From: Gammaproteobacteria bacterium LSUCC0096
GTDB taxonomy: Bacteria; Pseudomonadota; Gammaproteobacteria; Pseudomonadales; Litorivicinaceae
Assembly (NCBI GenBank): GCA_008087055.1
Contig: VIEA01000001.1
Span: 322,514 to 386,513 of the forward strand
Length of the DNA stretch: 64,000 bases
Direction: 5' to 3'
Shown: in pieces, positions 7,981 to 16,544 of the stretch
Layout of the letters: each line of letters begins with the position of its first letter
Position numbering within the stretch: position 1 is the first letter of the stretch
Position numbers and translations under genes: made by a program
Notes under the pieces: model-generated
The model's database searches: none
Told to the model about the DNA's origin: nothing
The model's input: only the letters and a program-made list of their open reading frames with translations

Positions 7981-8775
7981 ATGTTGATGGCAGAACTTAA
8001 CCGAAGCCAAGGCTTCTCGGTTCGTTTGGCAACCACTCCAGAGGAAATTGAAAAAACGCAACGCCTTCGTTATGACGTTTTTGCAGGGGAAATGGGCGCG
8101 AAGGTCCATACGATCAAACCTGGCGTTGAGTTTGATGACTTTGACCCATATTGCGAGCATCTGTTAGTCGAAGAGCTTGAGACCGGGCGTATTGTTGCCT
8201 CGACACGGTTACTTCGAAAAGACGCCGCTAAAACCATCGGGCATTTTTACTCCGAGTCAGAGTTTTCAGCTGGTTTCATCAGTAGCCTCGATGGTGAAGT
8301 GGTCGAACTGGGACGTACCTGCGTTCATGTCGATTTTCGTTCGGGCGGCGGCATCATGCTGTTGTGGAGCGGTATTGCTCAACTAATGAAGCGATGGGAT
8401 ATTGATTATTTGCTTGGTTGCGCAAGTGTTCCATGCCGTGATGATGGTCAGCTTGTTCAAACATTGATGAGTGGATTGCGTACGAAGCATCTGAGTCCGG
8501 AGACGCTGCGAGCGGAGCCTCGCGTGCCGGTTGCTGCACTCTCTGGAAAAGAAGTAGATGGTGCGATCATGCCGCCTCTTCTAAAGGCGTATTTGCGTTT
8601 AGGTGCATGGGTCTGTGGCGAGCCAAGTTTGGATGAGGAGTTTGGTGTTGCTGACTTGATGGTGCTTTTGGATATGCGCCAATTAAACCATCGCTATTTC
8701 AAACACTTCTTGGGTCGTGAGTCTAAAGCTGCTGATCAGGTTGGAAAGCCTCAAGAGGTTGCAATTACAGCATGA
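7981..8775 (+). CDS. olsB: Ornithine lipid synthesis N-acyltransferase OlsB
   Basis: A 264-residue GNAT-fold acyltransferase of the OlsB (hemolysin-like) family. OlsB transfers a 3-hydroxyacyl group from ACP to the alpha-amino group of ornithine, giving lyso-ornithine lipid. Recognisable segments are TQRLRYDVFAGEMGA, EHLLV, VASTRLL, VELGRTCVH and LLGCASVP. The open frame reaches back to 7837 across the Pho-like repeats; ATG 7981 with AAAGGA at 7 bases is the likely start. Its stop overlaps the olsA start as ATGA, the usual olsBA arrangement. Confidence 0.9.
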   Translation: MLMAELNRSQGFSVRLATTPEEIEKTQRLRYDVFAGEMGAKVHTIKPGVEFDDFDPYCEHLLVEELETGRIVASTRLLRKDAAKTIGHFYSESEFSAGFISSLDGEVVELGRTCVHVDFRSGGGIMLLWSGIAQLMKRWDIDYLLGCASVPCRDDGQLVQTLMSGLRTKHLSPETLRAEPRVPVAALSGKEVDGAIMPPLLKAYLRLGAWVCGEPSLDEEFGVADLMVLLDMRQLNHRYFKHFLGRESKAADQVGKPQEVAITA

Positions 8776-9536
8776 AACTTATCCGTATCATCCTTCACAT
8801 GCTGCGTGGCATGTGGACCCTTAAGCGACTTGAGGCGCGAAATGATGCACGTCTGGCACGTCGCAAAGTGCAGCTATGGCATCGAAAAGCATTGCATCTG
8901 TTTGGTCTTGAGCGGATTTTGGTTGGCGATATTCCAAAAGGCCCCTGCTTGATTGTTTCGAACCATCTGTCATGGATTGATATTCTGGTTATCGGTTCAC
9001 TGATGAATGTTCGTTTCTTGTCGAAAGCTGAGGTATCGAGTTGGCCGATCGTGGGCAAGTTAGCGAAAGGTGCGGGTACATTATTCGTCCATCGCGGCGA
9101 TCGTCGCTCAGCTGAAATTGCACTTCAAGACATCGAGGTAGCATTGAGGCAAGGCGATCAAGTGGTCGTGTTCCCTGAAGGCACTTCCACACGTGGTCCG
9201 ATGCCGATTAAATTTAGGAGTCGTTTAATTGAGGCTGCTCGTCGAGCGGGCGTCCCAATTATCCCAATGGCTTTGAGTTATCACGGACCGGGTAAATCGT
9301 TTGCATCGTATGCGGGTGATGACGATTTTGTCTCTCACATGACTCGGTTGAGTGAGGCGCCATTTATTCGTGGTCGTGTTGCAGTTGGCTCAGCCATCGA
9401 GCCGACAGAGCCTGCCGCGGTCATCGCGCGCCAGGCACAGCTAAATGTCGAATCGATGCTAGAAATGGTGGTTTGTGAAGAGCGAGAGATCCAGTCAGTT
9501 GGATCGGTCGCCGATCTAGCAACTACGGCGAACTGA
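8772..9536 (+). CDS. olsA: Lyso-ornithine lipid O-acyltransferase OlsA (PlsC family)
   Basis: A 254-residue membrane-associated acyltransferase with the PlsC motifs: NHLSWID (motif I, H-x4-D), VHRGDRR, and FPEGTSTRG (motif III). As the partner of olsB it should add the second acyl chain to lyso-ornithine lipid; a general 1-acyl-glycerol-3-phosphate acyltransferase activity is possible as well. A short hydrophobic/basic N-terminal helix could anchor it at the inner membrane. Coupled to olsB by ATGA; the end overlaps the convergent asparaginase gene by 21 bases. Confidence 0.9.
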   Translation: MKLIRIILHMLRGMWTLKRLEARNDARLARRKVQLWHRKALHLFGLERILVGDIPKGPCLIVSNHLSWIDILVIGSLMNVRFLSKAEVSSWPIVGKLAKGAGTLFVHRGDRRSAEIALQDIEVALRQGDQVVVFPEGTSTRGPMPIKFRSRLIEAARRAGVPIIPMALSYHGPGKSFASYAGDDDFVSHMTRLSEAPFIRGRVAVGSAIEPTEPAAVIARQAQLNVESMLEMVVCEEREIQSVGSVADLATTAN

Positions 9537-10508
9537 GATAGCGCCGACAGTCTCTCCACGTGCAGTGGTGACTGACGGCTTTCTCACATGTTCCGGAAGA
9601 CGAGCCACTATCGACTCTTCGCCGATCGCTCGTAAGACTTCGATTACCAAGGCTTCTTGGCCTCTGAGAGAACCGTCTTCGCACTTTAACGCAAACCCAA
9701 TCTCTCGATCGGCAATGGCTCCAAGATACACACCCTCAGCACCCATTTTGACTTGAAGTCGACCTTGGCCTGCTTCCAATAGGAGCGTATCCAGACGCTC
9801 CGATCCTGCAACCATAAACGGAGCGTTGGCCTGGGCTTGTCGGAGTCGTAAGGCCGCCTGATTGATTGCATCTGAAAATCGTCCCGCACCAAGTTTCGCA
9901 TAGCCAAGTGCCATGGTGTCTAGGGGCATTGCGTACGTTGGAACCGAACAACCGTCAGATGCATAGACCAGCGAATCGGCATCAATATCAAAAATGGTGC
10001 TGATATGCCCGCGGATCGCAACCTGAAGGGGGTGTTCATAATGGGTGTAACCGAGAGTTGGCCAACCGACGTGGGCACAGACTGACAGCATGCCGGTATG
10101 TTTTCCGGAGCAACAGTGGTGGAGTTGGGTGGCTGTCACATGATCATGACTGAGTTGTAACCGTACCGCTTCTGTGAACGGCAAAGTTACTCCACATTCG
10201 AGATCCTCAGTATCAAGGCCAATCTGCTTAAGCCATTGGGTGACTAGAGTGACATGCTCGTGTTCACCATTATGCGATGCGCAGGCGATGGCCAATTGTT
10301 CATCTGAAAGATTAAGAGCATCTGCTGCTCCGCTCAGGATGAGTTCAAGCCCTTGAATCCATTTTGCTGCAGACCGGGGAAAGGTTTCTCGATTTATATC
10401 ACCGAAAGACAAAATGGTTTCGCCGTCGGCATTCATCACAATCCCGTGACCAAGCGATGAGCTCTCGACACGAGAGCCACGAGTAATTTCGACAATCCAA
10501 GGATTCAT
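9516..10508 (-). CDS. Asparaginase of the rhizobial (class II, PF06089) type
   Basis: A 330-residue cytosolic enzyme of the family typified by Rhizobium etli AnsA/ReAV, unrelated to the E. coli asparaginases. Family signatures are SAAKWIQ (the S-x-x-K pair), ASHNGE, HHCCSGKH with paired cysteines, and ASDGCSVPTY. It should hydrolyse L-asparagine to aspartate and ammonia. The ATG at 10508 has only a weak ribosome binding site. No operon partner: it is convergent with olsA and 49 bases downstream of the HNH gene on the same strand, which may include it in a longer transcript. Confidence 0.85.
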   Translation of the reverse strand: MNPWIVEITRGSRVESSSLGHGIVMNADGETILSFGDINRETFPRSAAKWIQGLELILSGAADALNLSDEQLAIACASHNGEHEHVTLVTQWLKQIGLDTEDLECGVTLPFTEAVRLQLSHDHVTATQLHHCCSGKHTGMLSVCAHVGWPTLGYTHYEHPLQVAIRGHISTIFDIDADSLVYASDGCSVPTYAMPLDTMALGYAKLGAGRFSDAINQAALRLRQAQANAPFMVAGSERLDTLLLEAGQGRLQVKMGAEGVYLGAIADREIGFALKCEDGSLRGQEALVIEVLRAIGEESIVARLPEHVRKPSVTTARGETVGAISVRRSC

Positions 10509-10557
10509 TTCTGCACCACGTTGTTTTCAGGCTTTAAGAATTGCTGAACATAGGGGG

Positions 10558-11118
10558 TTAACGCAAGCGGCTTTGTCGACTAAAGCTCGGTCTTAAGAAT
10601 TCCATTTGGTCTGATCGGATTCGATGCGAATTAATCAAGGCAAGATATTCCGCGTGATTTGGAGTGTAGGGAAGCGCAAGTAACTCCATGCTGGTTTCAT
10701 CGAGTAACTTATTGCCTTTGAATTGATTACAGCGCCGGCACGCGGACACGACATTCATCCACGTGTCCTCACCACCTTTTGAGATGGGAATCACATGGTC
10801 GCGGGTCAGTTCTCGTTCTTGGAAGTGTTTGCCACAGTAGAGGCAGAGTTGTTGGTCGCGTCGGAAAAGAGAGGTGTTGGTCAGATTTGGGATTCGGCTT
10901 GCAAGATCAAATACGCGACCTTCACAAGCCATGATCGAGTGCAGCACCAAGGTTGACTGCGTTCCGGTGATCCTCGATCGACCGCCTCGAACGGTCATAC
11001 AGGGAGAGCCGAGCGTCCAAGCCACCATCCCGCGGGCTTGTAGGGTCACGGCATCCTCCCAGTTCAGCCATTCGACTGGGGAGCCGGCGATATTTAAACG
11101 CAGGATCCTTTCGTGCAT
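10558..11118 (-). CDS. HNH endonuclease family protein
   Basis: A 186-residue protein with a C-terminal HNH domain: zinc-binding CLYC and CRRCNQFKG flank RDHVIPISKGGEDTWMN. The N-terminal segment (LRLNIAGSPVEWLNWEDAVTL) belongs to a conserved stand-alone HNH protein seen across gammaproteobacteria, not to a homing endonuclease or restriction enzyme. Its biological role is unknown. ATG 11118 has AGAGGAG at 5-6 bases. It lies 32 bases after nadC on the same strand. Confidence 0.82.
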   Translation of the reverse strand: MHERILRLNIAGSPVEWLNWEDAVTLQARGMVAWTLGSPCMTVRGGRSRITGTQSTLVLHSIMACEGRVFDLASRIPNLTNTSLFRRDQQLCLYCGKHFQERELTRDHVIPISKGGEDTWMNVVSACRRCNQFKGNKLLDETSMELLALPYTPNHAEYLALINSHRIRSDQMEFLRPSFSRQSRLR

Positions 11119-11150
11119 GAGCTCTCCTCTAAAGGAAACCTACATGTTTT

Positions 11151-11999
11151 TTATGACAATTCAACCCTCATTGAAAGATCAATTGCGCGAATATCTTTGG
11201 TGAGAGTTCCGAGTGAAATCCGATCGACGCCTGTTGCGCCGATTTCCGCAAGATTTTGCTCGGTAATTCCGCCTGACGCTTCAAATTCAATCTGCGTGAG
11301 ACCTGAGTCTGATCGCTGTTGAATCGCTTGCCGGAGAGCTTCGATGTCAAAATTATCGAGCATAATGATGTCGGGTTGAGCAGCTAATGCCTCGGTAAGT
11401 TCAGTAAAGTTCTCGACTTCGACTTGGACTTTGATTGTTGGGTGCATCTGTCGCGCCACTTGAATTGCTTGAGTGATGCTACCTGCGGCCGCAATGTGAT
11501 TTTCTTTGATTAATATTTGATCAAAGAGTCCGATTCGATGATTTTCGCCTCCACCCACTTTGACCGCATATTTCTGTGCATCGCGGAGTCCCGGAATCGT
11601 TTTTCGGGTATCAAACAGCTTGGCATCAGTGCCGTGTAAAAGCGTTGCCAAATTATGTGTTCGCGTGGCGACTGCTGATAGTAACTGGATAAAGTTGAGA
11701 GCCGTACGTTCGCCCGTCAGAAGAGCTCTTGCAGGACCCTTCAACGTTGCGAGCTTGGTATTTGCGTCAATAAGCTCACCTTCTTTGACATGCCAGTCGA
11801 TGCGCACTTTGGCATCCACTTGAGTGAATACCTCGTCTGCATAAGGAATCCCAGCCATGACCATAGCATCTCGCGTAATTAGCGACGCATGTCCTTGAGT
11901 GCTCTCTGGTATGAGATCGGCTGTGACATCACCAGACCGGATATCTTCGTCGAGTGCACGACGGACATCGGCTCCAACTGTAGTAGGGATTTTGATCAT
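11151..11999 (-). CDS. nadC: Nicotinate-nucleotide pyrophosphorylase (quinolinate phosphoribosyltransferase)
   Basis: NadC converts quinolinate and PRPP to nicotinate mononucleotide in de novo NAD synthesis. The 282-residue sequence has the family order: EDIRSGDVTADLI near the N-terminus, GERTALNFIQ, DTRKTIPGLRDAQKYAVKVGGG (catalytic Arg/Lys), ENHIAAAG, VEVENFTE and ASGGITE. Its ATG overlaps the folM stop in TAATG. The other NAD gene of the window, nadE, is far away at 37825. Confidence 0.96.
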   Translation of the reverse strand: MIKIPTTVGADVRRALDEDIRSGDVTADLIPESTQGHASLITRDAMVMAGIPYADEVFTQVDAKVRIDWHVKEGELIDANTKLATLKGPARALLTGERTALNFIQLLSAVATRTHNLATLLHGTDAKLFDTRKTIPGLRDAQKYAVKVGGGENHRIGLFDQILIKENHIAAAGSITQAIQVARQMHPTIKVQVEVENFTELTEALAAQPDIIMLDNFDIEALRQAIQQRSDSGLTQIEFEASGGITEQNLAEIGATGVDRISLGTLTKDIRAIDLSMRVELS

Positions 12000-12709
12000 T
12001 AAGGCATTCCGAGTGGACGGCCACCATCCAGAGGGAGCACGGACCCTGTGGTGTAGCGATTTGTTTGAAGATAACGGATGGCCTCAATAGCCACATCAAA
12101 TCCGGGTACGATTTTTAGCGCACTCTTGTCGCGTGCGCGTTCACGATAGGCAGCGTCATCCTCGTCTCGAAATTCAAGCAGTGCAGGACAGAGCGCGTTC
12201 ACGCGTATATTGGGTGCGTATTTTTTTGCCTGACTTTTTGTCAGGTTCAACATCGCGGCTTTGGACGCAGCATAGGCCATGTGTTCATCACTTCCACGAT
12301 TGGCCACATGGTCCGACACATTAATCACTGACGGATTGTCCGATTTGAGAAGTGCATCAGAGAGTATTTCTGTAAGAACCATTGATGCGCCCACATGGAT
12401 TCGCATCATGAGCGCCAGATTATCTAAATCCTTAGTACCGCCGGGATCTGTAAACCAGCTTGATGCATTGTGGACGATGGACTGAAGCCTTGGGCATTGC
12501 GCTTTTAACTGCTCGGCAGCCTCGTAGATTCCGATATCAGTTGAGAAATCAGCGCGCATACAGATAGCACCCTTTTTGGTCAGTTCTTGCACTTCTGGCC
12601 GGTCAGTCCGATACGTGATCACGACGGATTGGCCGGAATCCAGATAATATTCAGCGAGCGCAAAGCCTAAGCGCGTTGCGCCACCTGTAATCAGTATCGG
12701 GTCAGTCAT
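11999..12709 (-). CDS. folM: Dihydromonapterin reductase FolM (short-chain dehydrogenase)
   Basis: A 236-residue SDR with an N-terminal nucleotide-binding loop PILITGGATRLGFALAE and catalytic Tyr-Lys (YAASKAA). The TGGATRLG form and the C-terminal SVLPLDGGRPLG are typical of FolM/pteridine reductases, which make tetrahydromonapterin or reduce dihydrofolate with NADPH. A generic SDR assignment would be the fallback. Start overlaps the preceding gene's stop as ATGA, and its stop overlaps the nadC start. Confidence 0.82.
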   Translation of the reverse strand: MTDPILITGGATRLGFALAEYYLDSGQSVVITYRTDRPEVQELTKKGAICMRADFSTDIGIYEAAEQLKAQCPRLQSIVHNASSWFTDPGGTKDLDNLALMMRIHVGASMVLTEILSDALLKSDNPSVINVSDHVANRGSDEHMAYAASKAAMLNLTKSQAKKYAPNIRVNALCPALLEFRDEDDAAYRERARDKSALKIVPGFDVAIEAIRYLQTNRYTTGSVLPLDGGRPLGMP

Positions 12710-12993
12710 GCTGTGAAATTATCCGGCCGAATCGGGTCTTCCATTTGAAAGAAGGCGTGAGAAAGTTGCAAGGGGGACGGCCAATAATTTCGTTCTTGGC
12801 GCCAATACTGTTCTGCTTCTTTACACAGCGCATCAAATGCTTGGTTGTATGGATGATGCGGATCCATTGGATCTCCGTCTGCCAGTTGATCCAGTCCGAG
12901 CTCATGTTGACGTCGACTAAACCACTCAAGTAATACTTGATATTCAAGGGCATGTCGGCTGGTATTTTCAGGCTCTGTAAGAATGTTATACAT
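12706..12993 (-). CDS. Hypothetical protein (about 95 residues)
   Basis: Not recognised. The sequence is soluble, rich in Glu, Asp, Gln and aromatic residues (HALEYQVLLEWFSRRQHELG, WRQERNYWP), mostly helical by eye. ATG 12993 overlaps the upstream stop as TGATG and is preferred; a TTG at 13050 would add 19 residues including three cysteines (CDACPFGPENEC), which could be a metal site or chance in an overlapped frame. The stop overlaps folM as ATGA, so the gene is translationally coupled on both sides and probably real. Confidence 0.65.
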   Translation of the reverse strand: MYNILTEPENTSRHALEYQVLLEWFSRRQHELGLDQLADGDPMDPHHPYNQAFDALCKEAEQYWRQERNYWPSPLQLSHAFFQMEDPIRPDNFTA

Positions 12994-13451
12994 CAGAGCG
13001 CATTCATTTTCGGGCCCAAAGGGACACGCGTCACAGAGTCCGTCATCCAACTGTCTCGGTAATCACCACCGATTTGCCTGGATAAAGACCAAAGATAGCC
13101 TGCAATCTCTCCGTTAGCACCAACGACCATCAGAGGGATTGATACGACGTTATTTCCAGAAAATTCAGGGTCTCCCAGCGTGCGGCTCGTATGGTTGAGA
13201 AGTGGTGCATAGGCCGGCTGTTCCACGATTGCTTTGAAATGCCAAAACGGTCCAGTTGATCGTTTGTTGGAGGGGCTCGCAAACTGGAAAGCTTGCTGAA
13301 TTCCGGCATCTGGTGTCGGGTTATCGTTGTTCGCCATCCCCCCTAAGACGATTTCAACCACGTCTTTGGGTGATAAATCCGGAGAAGGAGTTCGGTCGTA
13401 ACCTAACGCAACGGATGAGAACCCAAATATTAAAACGGCTAGCCAACGCAT
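12993..13451 (-). CDS. Exported DUF4864-like protein
   Basis: A 152-residue protein with a signal peptide (MRWLAVLIFGFSSVALG, likely cleaved near residue 18). The mature part (SPKDVVEIVLGGMANND, GIQQAFQFASPSNK, GPFWHF, PAYAPLLNH) resembles the DUF4864 family, recognised by eye; no biochemical role is known. ATG 13451 has GGAGG at 6 bases, so the longer frame from 13478 is not used. It lies 32 bases after pdeM and is coupled to the next gene by TGATG. Confidence 0.7.
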   Translation of the reverse strand: MRWLAVLIFGFSSVALGYDRTPSPDLSPKDVVEIVLGGMANNDNPTPDAGIQQAFQFASPSNKRSTGPFWHFKAIVEQPAYAPLLNHTSRTLGDPEFSGNNVVSIPLMVVGANGEIAGYLWSLSRQIGGDYRDSWMTDSVTRVPLGPKMNAL

Positions 13452-13483
13452 AATGGACCTCCACTTTTTAAATTTCATGGGGA

Positions 13484-14128
13484 CTAATTTGTTGGAGGCA
13501 ATACATGGTCGTTAATGATTGGAAAGCAGCGCGCATCCTTTGGTTGATAACGAGGCCCACCTGAAAATCCAGTGAATGCGGGTAGAAGCAGCACTCGTTG
13601 ATCTTTGATAGCGAAACAAGGGCAGACCAAATGATCAGATGCTGTCTTGAATTCAACCTGTGGATGAATATGCCCAGCTATACGAAAGGCCGATCCGTCG
13701 TCAGGATGATGGGCCAATTCGATGTCGTTCCAACGCGTTGGCTCAGGTTCGATAGAGAAACCCAGAGCGGATGCAAAAGGTTCTGCTTGTCGATCGTGAT
13801 TGCCTAGAATTACCTTGAATTCAGTTCCGAGAGACAGAAGTGTGCTTTGCCAACGCTGCATTTGTGTTTCGGTGATTGAGCGCGGTTCGTGAAATAGATC
13901 ACCGAGAACCCAAACAGTTGTGGCTTGTGTCTCTATGATCGCTTTGACGAAGCGTTCCAAATCGGAGATCTCGCTCGCCTCAGGAACTGGAATGCCAGCC
14001 TGCCTAAAATGTGCTCCTTTACCCAGGTGAAGATCGCTTAAAAAAAGGGTCTGCGTTTCTTGATGCCATAGGGTTCGATCAGCTCGTGCGATGAATTCCA
14101 ACTGGCCAAATTCAAGATGCTGCATCAA
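13484..14128 (-). CDS. pdeM: Ligase-associated metallophosphoesterase PdeM
   Basis: A 214-residue calcineurin-like phosphoesterase with the dimetal motifs in order: DLHLGKG (about residue 32), GDLFHEP, GNHD and GHIHP. Together with the adjacent helicase, ATP-dependent ligase and exonuclease it forms the conserved set named ligase-associated DNA damage response genes. PdeM is expected to cleave phosphodiester bonds at DNA ends. Its start overlaps the helicase stop by 17 bases. Confidence 0.88.
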   Translation of the reverse strand: MMQHLEFGQLEFIARADRTLWHQETQTLFLSDLHLGKGAHFRQAGIPVPEASEISDLERFVKAIIETQATTVWVLGDLFHEPRSITETQMQRWQSTLLSLGTEFKVILGNHDRQAEPFASALGFSIEPEPTRWNDIELAHHPDDGSAFRIAGHIHPQVEFKTASDHLVCPCFAIKDQRVLLLPAFTGFSGGPRYQPKDARCFPIINDHVLPPTN

Positions 14129-16544
14129 AACTCCGCGTCATTCGTTCCATTCGTTGCGCAATGGTTTCAGTTGATAGCCGTGAACTCAGTCGATCGATCA
14201 CGAGCGGTAGTGCAAGTGGCGAAGGTTGCGCGATTTCTTTCACTTGCACAGGTTGTTGCTCAAGTGATTGCAGAACCTCCAAGAGCCTCTCAATATCAAA
14301 TTCGTCGCGAAGGACATCATTCTTGGCTTGACCCAATAGCACGTGATTAGGGTCGTATTGACTCAAGACATCGTACAAGAGCCCTGCGGATGTTTGCAGC
14401 ATGCGAAGCGATTTTTGCCGGCCCGGATAGCCTTCGAAAATCAATCCAGAGATTCGTGCTGTGGCACGGAATTGACGTCGCACAAGTTCTGACAAATTGA
14501 GAGCTTTCTCAAGATCGTGTTGTAATTCTCTGGGCTGAACGATCGATGACCATTGCTCGGTACAGATATCCAATGGACCTGCTTCTGGGCTTAAAAGCTC
14601 AATACCATAATCATTCACAGTGACAGTTAAGGTCGCAGGAGTCAGTTTGGCGATCCGGCTTGCTATGAGTGGACCGAGTGCCTGATGGACGAGCCAACCT
14701 GCAAATGGATAGATGCATAGATGATGACCATCACGCGTTTTAAATCGTTCTGCGATCGTTACCTCAGTCTCCGGACATTGACTGATCCGTGCCTGAATCT
14801 CAGCCGTTTCTTTCAAGGCTCGGGCGAGCCACTGACTGTTTTGAATCCGCTGAGAAAGAGGGTTGCTTCTTTGAAAATCTGCAACCACTCGGGTCGCCAA
14901 AGTTTCAGATAAAGGCAGGCGGCCTCCCGTCCATCGCGGAATTTCACTCGCCTTTCGAGAACCTGCCGGTTTGACGATGAGTTCCCCATCCGAAAATCGC
15001 ACGACCTCTAATCGTTTACCTGAAAATCGAAAAACGTCTCCAGGTTGAAGGCGGCCGGCAAATGATTCTTCGACTTCCCCCAAGCTTTTACCGCGTCTCA
15101 TTTTGACCCGCACATGTGCGTGAGAAACGATAGTGCCGATACTCATGCGGTGTCGTCTTGCTGCTTGGTTGGATACAAGAATAAATCGACCGTCTTCGCG
15201 TTCCTCAAGTCTGCGGTATTCGGGATACTCTTTAAGAGAATCAGAGCCTTTGGTAAGCACTGTTAAGAGTCGCTCAAATGTTTCGCGTGTCATGTGACGA
15301 TAAGCCCAGGCTTGAGTCACTTCCTCGAACATATCATCTGGTTTCCAGGGCCCTTGTAATGCCATTGTGACCAAATGTTGGATTAAGACATCGAGACAAT
15401 GTTCTGGTGGACGGATCGGTTCGAGCGATCCGGTATCGAGGGCATCGGCAAGTGCGGCATATTCATTCAAGTGAAGGCGATTGGTTGGAACTAAGAGAAC
15501 ATCTGTTCCTTCACCTGGGCGATGACTCGCACGGCCAGCTCTTTGAATTAATCGGCTGACTGAACGTGGTGAGCCAATTTGGATGATCCGTTCGACAGCC
15601 TGAAAATCGACGCCGAGATCGAGCGCGCTGGTCGCAACAACGCAGTCAATCTCGCCAGTTTTGAGCTTGGTTTCCACATCCTGTCGTGTCGCGCTTGCAA
15701 GCGAACCATGATGGAGCGCGATCGATAAATCCATCCGTACTATGCTGAGTGCTTGAAACCATTGTTCGGCTTGATTGCGGGTATTGGTGAACAACAGTGT
15801 GGTTTGTCCTTTGATCAGTGTTTGGCTGACCGGTTTCAGAAGGCTGAGTCCAAGGTGGCCTGCCCAAGGAAGGCGTGCATCATCGGTTGACTCGCAAATT
15901 GTCAGCGCGACGACTCGATCAATATGTGCTTGGGTCAGTTGTCCTGTCTCGCCATTTGGAAGTAGTACGTTGAGAGCCATGTGCGGATCTTTGAGGGTGG
16001 CCGAGATCCCTGTGATGGTCGCTTTCTTGCTGAGCTTCAGAAGACGCTGTAAGCAGAGGCTCATTTGCACGCCGCGCTTTGTTGCCATCAAATCGTGCCA
16101 TTCATCGACAACGATCAGTTCAAGCTCTGCAAATAGTTCTTTCGATTTTGGTGACGACAAAATGACAGATAACGACTCTGGAGTTGTCATCAAAATCTGT
16201 GGATGTTTTCGAAATAAACTTGCGCGGTCTTTGGCTGACGTATCCCCATTACGAGCCAAGACTGTGATGTTGGTGCTAGACAGGGGATCTTTTAACGCCA
16301 GTTCGAGATCTTTCGTCATGGCACGAAGCGGGGTGACGTAGAGTAACCGCAGTCCTTTACTGTTCGGGGCTGCTAAGAGTTGATCGATCATGGCGCCGGT
16401 TGCGGCTAAGGTCTTGCCAGAACCGGTGGGGCATTGGATCAGTTGATGATGACCCGACATAGTGCGCTTCCAAGCTTCAAGTTGAAATGGAAACGGCTGA
16501 AACCCTTTGTTCTTAAAATAAGCGGTGATGTGTTCAAACGGCAT
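14112..16544 (-). CDS. Ligase-associated DNA damage response DEXH-box helicase (Lhr-Core type)
   Basis: An 810-residue superfamily 2 helicase of the Lhr-Core group. Visible motifs: Q-type region FPFQLEAWK, Walker A CPTGSGKTLAA (about residue 40), LYVTPLRAMTKDL (Ia), MTTPESL, DEWHDL (motif II), ISATL (III), HHGSL, ATSALDLGVDF and QRAGRASHRPG (VI), then a winged helix and the Lhr beta-sheet region. It unwinds DNA or RNA:DNA hybrids 3' to 5'. Start overlaps the ligase stop by 11 bases; the four repair genes form one tightly coupled operon. Confidence 0.92.
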   Translation of the reverse strand: MPFEHITAYFKNKGFQPFPFQLEAWKRTMSGHHQLIQCPTGSGKTLAATGAMIDQLLAAPNSKGLRLLYVTPLRAMTKDLELALKDPLSSTNITVLARNGDTSAKDRASLFRKHPQILMTTPESLSVILSSPKSKELFAELELIVVDEWHDLMATKRGVQMSLCLQRLLKLSKKATITGISATLKDPHMALNVLLPNGETGQLTQAHIDRVVALTICESTDDARLPWAGHLGLSLLKPVSQTLIKGQTTLLFTNTRNQAEQWFQALSIVRMDLSIALHHGSLASATRQDVETKLKTGEIDCVVATSALDLGVDFQAVERIIQIGSPRSVSRLIQRAGRASHRPGEGTDVLLVPTNRLHLNEYAALADALDTGSLEPIRPPEHCLDVLIQHLVTMALQGPWKPDDMFEEVTQAWAYRHMTRETFERLLTVLTKGSDSLKEYPEYRRLEEREDGRFILVSNQAARRHRMSIGTIVSHAHVRVKMRRGKSLGEVEESFAGRLQPGDVFRFSGKRLEVVRFSDGELIVKPAGSRKASEIPRWTGGRLPLSETLATRVVADFQRSNPLSQRIQNSQWLARALKETAEIQARISQCPETEVTIAERFKTRDGHHLCIYPFAGWLVHQALGPLIASRIAKLTPATLTVTVNDYGIELLSPEAGPLDICTEQWSSIVQPRELQHDLEKALNLSELVRRQFRATARISGLIFEGYPGRQKSLRMLQTSAGLLYDVLSQYDPNHVLLGQAKNDVLRDEFDIERLLEVLQSLEQQPVQVKEIAQPSPLALPLVIDRLSSRLSTETIAQRMERMTRSFDAAS

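Noticed and set aside
10558-11118. HNH gene as a restriction or mobile-element nuclease
   Set aside because: No methylase, integrase, repeats or unusual base composition nearby, and the protein belongs to a stand-alone chromosomal family.
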